Part shown: positions 58,326-64,000 of the stretch, in pieces | How the letters are laid out: the number at the start of each line of letters is the position of its first letter | How positions within the stretch are numbered: position 1 is the first letter of the stretch | Source of the DNA: Trichomonas tenax | Taxonomy: Eukaryota > Parabasalia > Trichomonadida > Trichomonadidae | Direction: 5' to 3' | DNA length: 64,000 bases | Assembly (NCBI GenBank): GCA_023091735.1 | Contig: JALKBU010000099.1 | Location: 22,152 to 86,151 of the forward strand | The notes under the pieces: generated by a model | What the model was told of the DNA's origin: nothing | Seen by the model: the letters and a program-made list of their open reading frames with translations, nothing else | Database searches by the model: none | Translations under genes and position numbers: made by a program

Positions 58326-60055
58326 ATTCATCAAATTATTTATTCTTATTCACCAACTAAACATTTATTAAATGCAAATATGTTCTCCATACCAAATATT
58401 ATATGTTGCTTGTGATAATAAGCGGAAGTCTATAAAATTATATTTTATGAAAATATATATTTAAAGTTTCTTATTAAATCATGGTATTCAATCACAAGGT
58501 AATCCTTTAGAATCATTTTGGCCGATTCAAAAAAGTAATATGATATTGTTTTACATAAATTCATTCAATAGACATCAAATCTGAATGAATGACATCAACC
58601 TTTAGTCAAATGATTATCTAAGCCTGTATTTATCTATTTAAATATTTATTTTTAGCTGTAAGTTAATGCAAAGAATGCTCGATGATAATTTTATGTGAAA
58701 TATAATTCAGAAAGTAAAGCATATCAATTTATTTGGAAAATTATTATGTAATGATACATATTCCTCGATTTGAGGAAAATTTCCAGTAAAGAAAAGTGAC
58801 TTTATGAAGCAAAAATCTAATCTCAAAAAGAAGCAGCATAAGAATCGGTGTCAATTGTTCAATAGGATATAAAGGCAATTGCCTGAAATGTCATTTTTCC
58901 TTTGTCGTTATGAAATAATCATAAAAATGGCACATGCCAATTCATTATGATGTAAAACAAATATAAAAGTTGCTGAATAGCTGTCACGTACAGAAAGTTG
59001 TCATGAAAAAGTGATGCTATTTGACATGTAAAGTTGTTTTATGTGTCAAAATATTAATTTATTTGACATGTAAAGTCATATAATCATTCAAATTATCTAT
59101 TAGTTTTTATTTCAAAATCGCGTCTGACGGGAAGAACTGGGGAATACATTGACACAGGTACCACGCATGTTAGTAGCTAAACTCACAGATCTTCCTTTCA
59201 TACGCCATCATTAAGAAATCAAAGATTTCCACTTCAGAATGCCTCTGAAGAGCAAAATTAAATGCTTGATTGGGACTTGTAGCCAAGGTGCTAGCAATCC
59301 GGTCCACAGTTCTTCCTTTTAGAAGCATTCTGGAGAGTAAACCGCTGATTATTTCGAAAATAGAGTCTGAAAGGAAGAACTGTGGACTGGATTGCTAGCA
59401 TTTTGGCTACAAGTCCCAATCAAGCATTTAATTTTTCTTTTCAAAGTAAATTTAAACAAATATAGGATATCATTCTTCCAATAACCATTTATAATCTCAT
59501 GTCGCGTAAATATTTATTTGTCAAATATTAGTGTTTAAATGCCAGATATTGTCACTTTTTTGTGAGAACTTTCGGAACGCAACACACTCAGATTGATTTA
59601 TTTTTATAAGTTTTAATTGAATGGCCACAAAATCATAAAATTGTACTCATTCTTTATACTCAATATTTTTGCTGAATTCCACTATAGAATGATGATATTC
59701 AGCATTGTCTCCAATGTTATCATGGTTTCGAAGGTTTTCAAACTGCATTTTTGTATCAAAAAAATTTGAATGTTTTATAAATTATTTATCATAAAAGGAA
59801 TCATTAAATATTCAATGTATTTAGCAAAAACAAATTCAATGGTCCCCAAAGCCAAGTAGTTATATTGAGACTATTGTCTTCTGATGCAGTGAATGCTTGA
59901 AAAAATGAATTGCGAACAAACTGTATAAAAATGCATTCAATTGTGTAATCGCTTTTTTTAATGCTTTTGATTCCATTTTTTATATTTATAGCGACATTGC
60001 AGAGTTCTTATTGCATTGTATAATGGACCCTTTCAATAATGGCAGAAATAATTGA
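58326..60055. other. 1.7-kb intergenic region containing the foldback hairpin
   Basis: No gene is supported. TTGACATGTAAAG occurs twice around 59020-59075. The hairpin at 59255-59433 is described separately; smaller stems, CTTCAGA/TCTGAAG (59232-59250) and GAAATCAAAGATTTC (59215-59229), lie just before it. Confidence 0.5.
59255..59433 (+). repeat. foldback hairpin, 65-bp arms, about 50-base loop
   Basis: The left arm 59255-59319 (opens AAATTAAATGCTTGATTGGG, ends CAGTTCTTCCTTT) and right arm 59370-59433 are inverted copies with three differing positions. Each difference puts G in the left arm opposite T in the right arm, so a plus-strand RNA would pair throughout using G-U wobbles. The loop is about 50 bases. 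It could be a foldback transposon remnant, a hairpin RNA precursor, or a recent inverted duplication. Confidence 0.8.
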
Positions 60056-62114
60056 ATGTTCAAAAAAATCATGATTGCTCAACTTCTATGTCACGCAATG
60101 AGTGTTAATCCTAACGAAGTGTTCCCTAGTGTAACATTCTCCAAGATCAGTGGACAAAAGTTCATTGAAACAGGATGTATTTCTTTTATGAACCATTATC
60201 ATTATTGGATTGATAAATGCCAATTTTACCGATTAAATGGAAGATCAGCAACAGACAATACATTGCGAATCATAAGAGCTGAAAAATCTACAGCAATCAC
60301 TTTTATATCTGACTGCGCCTTCTTCGATAATTCATGCCTCGATTTTGGAGGGTCTATTTTCATTGGAAAAGGAGGAGGCCAGATCGCACTCGTGAATATC
60401 TGTGGTGGAGAATCTAAAAGTGGCCAACAAGGTCTTTTTTGTAACTTAAACAGAAAAGTAGATTCTCCAAACTTGATGTTAACATCACGAACTGTGCAAT
60501 GATATCGTGCTCCGGAATGACAGGAGATTATGATGTCGACTCAACGCTTGCGATTACAAACGGTCTTTCTGTTATAAACTATGTGAACTTCTCGAATAAC
60601 AAAGCAGCTTGGAGCACTGCAATTTCTTATGTTATTGCTAAGATGTCAGGAATTACATTCTCATATCATAATGTAGTTAACAACACACAGATGGGCCCTC
60701 ACGGAATATACAAACGTGATAGAGATGCAATTGGAACATCGATTACAATGACTTGTAGCAAACTTAATATTATTAAAAATAAATTCGTCGGAACAGATAT
60801 CAAATGCATTTTCTTGTTTCATCATGATTCTGAAAATGATAATTTTGGTAGAACAACGAATATTTCAAATTGCAACATTGCTGATAATGAAGCAACATAT
60901 TTATGATATTCAACTATTGCTGCTGCTGTATTCAATATCATTAATTGTTTCATTGATAACTACAACTACAGCAATTGCATCATGAATTCACTCAATCGAG
61001 AAACAACTGAAATAAGAATTTTCCAATCAATGCTATTTTTCACAGCAAACTGCTTTTACACTCCTCCAACACCAGTTAATACTCCTTCTGAAACTCCTTC
61101 TACAACACCTTTTGACACACCAAGCACAACTCCAAATACTCCACCATGTGATACACCTATATTAACTCCATTTGAAACTCCTTCGACATCCCCATTAATG
61201 ACACTAAGTACAGAACCTTTTGACACAGCATCAAAAACACCATTTAACTCTCCCTCTACAACACCTATTGAAACATCTTTAATTGCACCATCATCAACTC
61301 TAAAACGACACCCCAGGTGCAACCCCTTACGAAACTCCATCAACCACACCTTCATTAACTCCTTCATCAACGCCAAGTACAACACCGGTTCATACTTCTG
61401 CAACAACACCAATAACTACTCCATGTGATACTCCATCATTTACTCCTGTTGACAATCCATTAATAACGCCATTAGAAACTCCAAAAATAACTCCGCTTGA
61501 ATCACCACAAATGACACCATCAACAACTCCTTCTGACACTCTAATAACAACACCATTCATAACACCTGATTCAACACCTTCAACTACAACTTTAACACTA
61601 AATCAGACTCCTTTTGAAAAGCCATTAAATACACCTTCAACAACACTATCAGCAACATTAAATGATACAACTCTAATTTACACTCCATTTCTCGCGCCTG
61701 TAGAAACACCTCAGGAAACAGAAAATTCTATTATTCTAATTACAAATTATGAAACTCCAATGCAAACGCCTGCAGAATCAACTCAAGAAAATGCTTTGGG
61801 AACAATTGAGAATGAAATAATTACTGTCAAAGAATCAAGAACGCTAATTCTGTTGTTAGTTGGAGCAGTGATTATTTTAGGTTTAATAATCATTTTAATT
61901 TTTATTTTCGTTGTCAACGGTGATGAAAAAAAGTGAAACCCCTGAGAATATCAAAGTATCAGAGAAAGAGGAAATGTCAGAAGGATCTGGAGAGACAGTC
62001 TCTATATCAGATCACTTATCATCATATTCAATCAATAATTATCCTTCTCTCAATGAATTTGAAAACAATTATTCTCAGTCATCCGACAATTCTATTGAAG
62101 AAGATTCTCTTTAG
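60056..62114 (+). pseudogene. broken beta-helix surface protein with Thr/Pro stalk, membrane helix and tail
   Basis: Read across phases this is one type I membrane protein: a short N-terminal segment, a right-handed beta-helix-like ectodomain (repeated short strands with Asn/Cys steps such as ISNCNIADNEA), a stalk of TPSTTPxDTP repeats (61075-61700), a hydrophobic helix LILLLVGAVIILGLIIILIF and an acidic cytoplasmic tail. Four lesions break it: a frameshift near 60470, an in-frame TGA at 60904-60906, a frameshift near 61300, and a frameshift at an A7 run (61926-61932). Similar layouts occur in trichomonad surface proteins thought to act in adhesion or immune exposure. It is related to the minus-strand gene next door. 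Confidence 0.75.
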
Positions 62115-62165
62115 AAATAGTTGCGTTTAACAATGGATATAAACAATTTAATATTGAAATTACAA

Positions 62166-63131
62166 TTATTTTATATCTATAAGAAACATTAATAATGTTT
62201 TCTTGCTTTCTCTAATTTTGCATTGGTATTTAACAATGTTCTGAGTTTGTTGTAACTTTTTCTTGCTAATATTATCATAAAGACAATTAAAAACTTCGCA
62301 TAAATTATAATCATTCAAGTAATTTTGAAACTTTTCTGTAAAAGCTTGATCTGTGTTGTATGACCCACTATTATATGTATAAAATATTAAATCTGTGTTT
62401 TCAAAATAGCAATGAGTCAATATTACTGATGCAGTATATAAATGAAAAGTTCCACTAGTATCAATGAATGAACACTCTTCAATGTTGGCAGATTCTTGGC
62501 AAATGAAGAATTCTATTTTAATATTCGCTTTACTTGATAGAAAATTACATTTTTTAAAATTGATTCCTTCAGTACATCTATCAATCCTAGTTTCTTGATT
62601 TTTGGTTTCTAAATTTGCAAAATTTGTGAACGATGACAATGTTGAATTTGGATCCCTCACAGAAAATGCTGAAAACCAGTTTGCTTTGCAAGTTGATAAG
62701 TTTGTGTTAGTCATTTGGAACTTTCCACCACCAGATAAAAACATACCGTATCCGTCATCCTTTATGCCACATGAAAAAAGAGTTGAAAAAGTAATAAAAT
62801 GCTTTTTATCAGCTTCATTAGTAACTGTTGTACATGCAAAATGGCCATGATTGCTGCTACAATTGATTCCACAAAGTCTGCTCATACAAATTTCTCCTTT
62901 TAACCCGTAATCAATGGCTGATCCATATCCATGAAAAACTGAAATGTTCGTAAATGAACAATATTCTGTAAGGAGTTTACAATTGTCATTATACTGACTT
63001 AAATATATTGTTACTTCGTTGCTATTCTCAAATTTGCAAACAAATACAAAAAATTGCCCATATTTTGATATTTTTCCTCCATTTGAATATGTGTGTGTAC
63101 CAGTGAAGTAATCATCCCAATCTTTGTTCAT
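62166..63131 (-). CDS. beta-helix (Pmp-like) surface-type protein, truncated form
   Basis: 321 residues with an ATG start (MNKDWDDYFTG). The body has the same right-handed beta-helix texture as the broken neighbour: NGGKISKYGQFFVFVCKFEN, CSFTNISVFHGYGSAIDYG, CGINCSSNHGHFAC, NIEECSFIDTSGTFHLY. It lacks the signal peptide, Thr/Pro stalk, membrane helix and tail expected of a full-length family member. It may be a 5'- and 3'-truncated copy, or a soluble version. The two family members are convergent, with about 50 bases between their ends. Function is inferred only by family resemblance. Confidence 0.6.
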   Translation of the reverse strand: MNKDWDDYFTGTHTYSNGGKISKYGQFFVFVCKFENSNEVTIYLSQYNDNCKLLTEYCSFTNISVFHGYGSAIDYGLKGEICMSRLCGINCSSNHGHFACTTVTNEADKKHFITFSTLFSCGIKDDGYGMFLSGGGKFQMTNTNLSTCKANWFSAFSVRDPNSTLSSFTNFANLETKNQETRIDRCTEGINFKKCNFLSSKANIKIEFFICQESANIEECSFIDTSGTFHLYTASVILTHCYFENTDLIFYTYNSGSYNTDQAFTEKFQNYLNDYNLCEVFNCLYDNISKKKLQQTQNIVKYQCKIRESKKTLLMFLIDIK

Positions 63132-64000
63132 AAAATCTCAGACATTTCTTCAAATGTTGAAAAAAAAAATTATTTAAAAAAAATTAAACGTATTTTTTAC
63201 TTTTAAAATTTCTGTCATTAAAGTCATTTCACATTTTGAAATTCATTTTCAAATGCCTTTATAATACATTCAACATCTATTTGGCAATAGCAGATGGAAC
63301 ATTCACTGAGCAAATTCTAAATCTTGCTTTTCCATTCTTTGAATCTTTTAATCTCGAAAGATGATGTTTCTTCATTAATATATGTGATTTTTCATTATGC
63401 AAGAAACTGCACATCCATGTTATTTGGTCTTCATTATCAACAATAAAGATATTTTGATGATTAAATCATTTAATTGCAATAGAAATAAATTAAAATTTGA
63501 TTCTCAAGTTGAGCTCAATTGTCAATCAAAAAAATGCAATCACTTTAAAAATGATCAGATCAAGGATTTTTACTAATTCTTGTATTGCCGCTATTAGAAA
63601 GACAATAAAACTATGATCCTGCGTAATTTTAATGAAACGAAGGTTTTCTCTTAATTTGGCTGATCATGAATGTAATTTTATTCGATAAAACATCTATAAA
63701 CATGTTTTAGAACGCAATAATAGAAGAATTTCAAGATGACCTTAATCCTCAAATTGTCGAGGAAAAATTTATGAACTTCTTTCAGTTTTCATGTTTAAAT
63801 CAGTGTTGCTAAGAGAATTTTAAAACTTGAGTTTAAAGAGTGAACACAAATATATAAAATTTTCATTATCATCAGGCGTCACTGAATTTTCTACGCCTAC
63901 TCAAACATCTCGATTTTTCTCCACCAGTATGAATATTTAAGGTCTAATTTTGGTGGCAAATGAAAAATTTTCCCATCTAAAATGCTGTGGATATATAAAG
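63132..64000. other. right-end intergenic region
   Basis: AT-rich, with poly-A/T runs just upstream of the beta-helix gene. No gene is supported up to the window edge. Confidence 0.5.

Noticed and set aside
61056..61412. 118-codon minus-strand frame over the Thr/Pro stalk
   Set aside because: Antisense reading of the repetitive stalk; no independent support.
1..64000. CRISPR array, bacterial operon or integrated virus
   Set aside because: No regularly spaced direct repeats, no ribosome-binding sites, and no capsid, polymerase or integrase frames; the genes are eukaryotic in type.

Overview
The window looks like nuclear DNA of a parabasalid protist, most like Tritrichomonas foetus or a close relative. 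This is inferred from gene content and base composition; no search was run. Supporting signs are AT-rich intergenic DNA, long intronless genes on both strands, very short 5' leaders starting at a TCA initiator-like site a few bases before the ATG, a small R2R3-Myb protein, ankyrin-type genes, a beta-helix surface protein with a Thr/Pro stalk, and a malate dehydrogenase with a trichomonad-style PGQ-R substrate loop.

Layout. 1-11.8 kb is dense housekeeping: a presenilin cut by the left edge, a zinc-ribbon/RING-H2 protein, a Myb protein, a RIC1-like propeller/solenoid protein, and a very long coiled-coil reading frame split by one in-frame TAA. 12.3-16.9 kb is accessory: an imperfect 4.2-kb palindrome whose arms carry discoidin-like (F5/8C-like) fragments and a micro-ORF, with a GT61-type glycosyltransferase gene in the central loop. 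17-24.8 kb holds a small MGCCCS acylated protein, a helical-repeat protein, an ankyrin-like/zinc protein and a HAL2-type nucleotidase.

24.8-28.6 kb is gene-poor and contains a 1.08-kb element with terminal inverted repeats and a GC-rich island. 29-43.9 kb carries an active CAMK/SNF1-like kinase, a 2,360-residue USP-fold protein that has lost its catalytic Cys, a cluster of palindromes, a malate dehydrogenase-like enzyme with Thr at the specificity position, and a pseudokinase. 44.1-47.3 kb is a tandem family of secreted Cys-rich F5/8C-like proteins (two intact, one broken, one relic) followed by a broken ankyrin gene. 47.7-58.3 kb holds an Hsp110 with a CaaX-like end, a 2,140-residue coiled-coil/low-complexity protein and a basic polyproline protein. 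58.3-64 kb has a near-perfect 65-bp-arm foldback hairpin, a beta-helix/stalk/membrane surface gene broken by four lesions, and a related truncated gene facing it.

Two upstream motifs recur. AAAAGTG(T/A)CA sits within about 2-25 bases of the ATG of the accessory family genes. TTTACATGTCA-like motifs lie before several other genes. Together they suggest shared core promoters and helped in choosing starts. Three enzyme folds here have altered key residues (USP, kinase, dehydrogenase). I see no tRNA, rRNA or CRISPR array.
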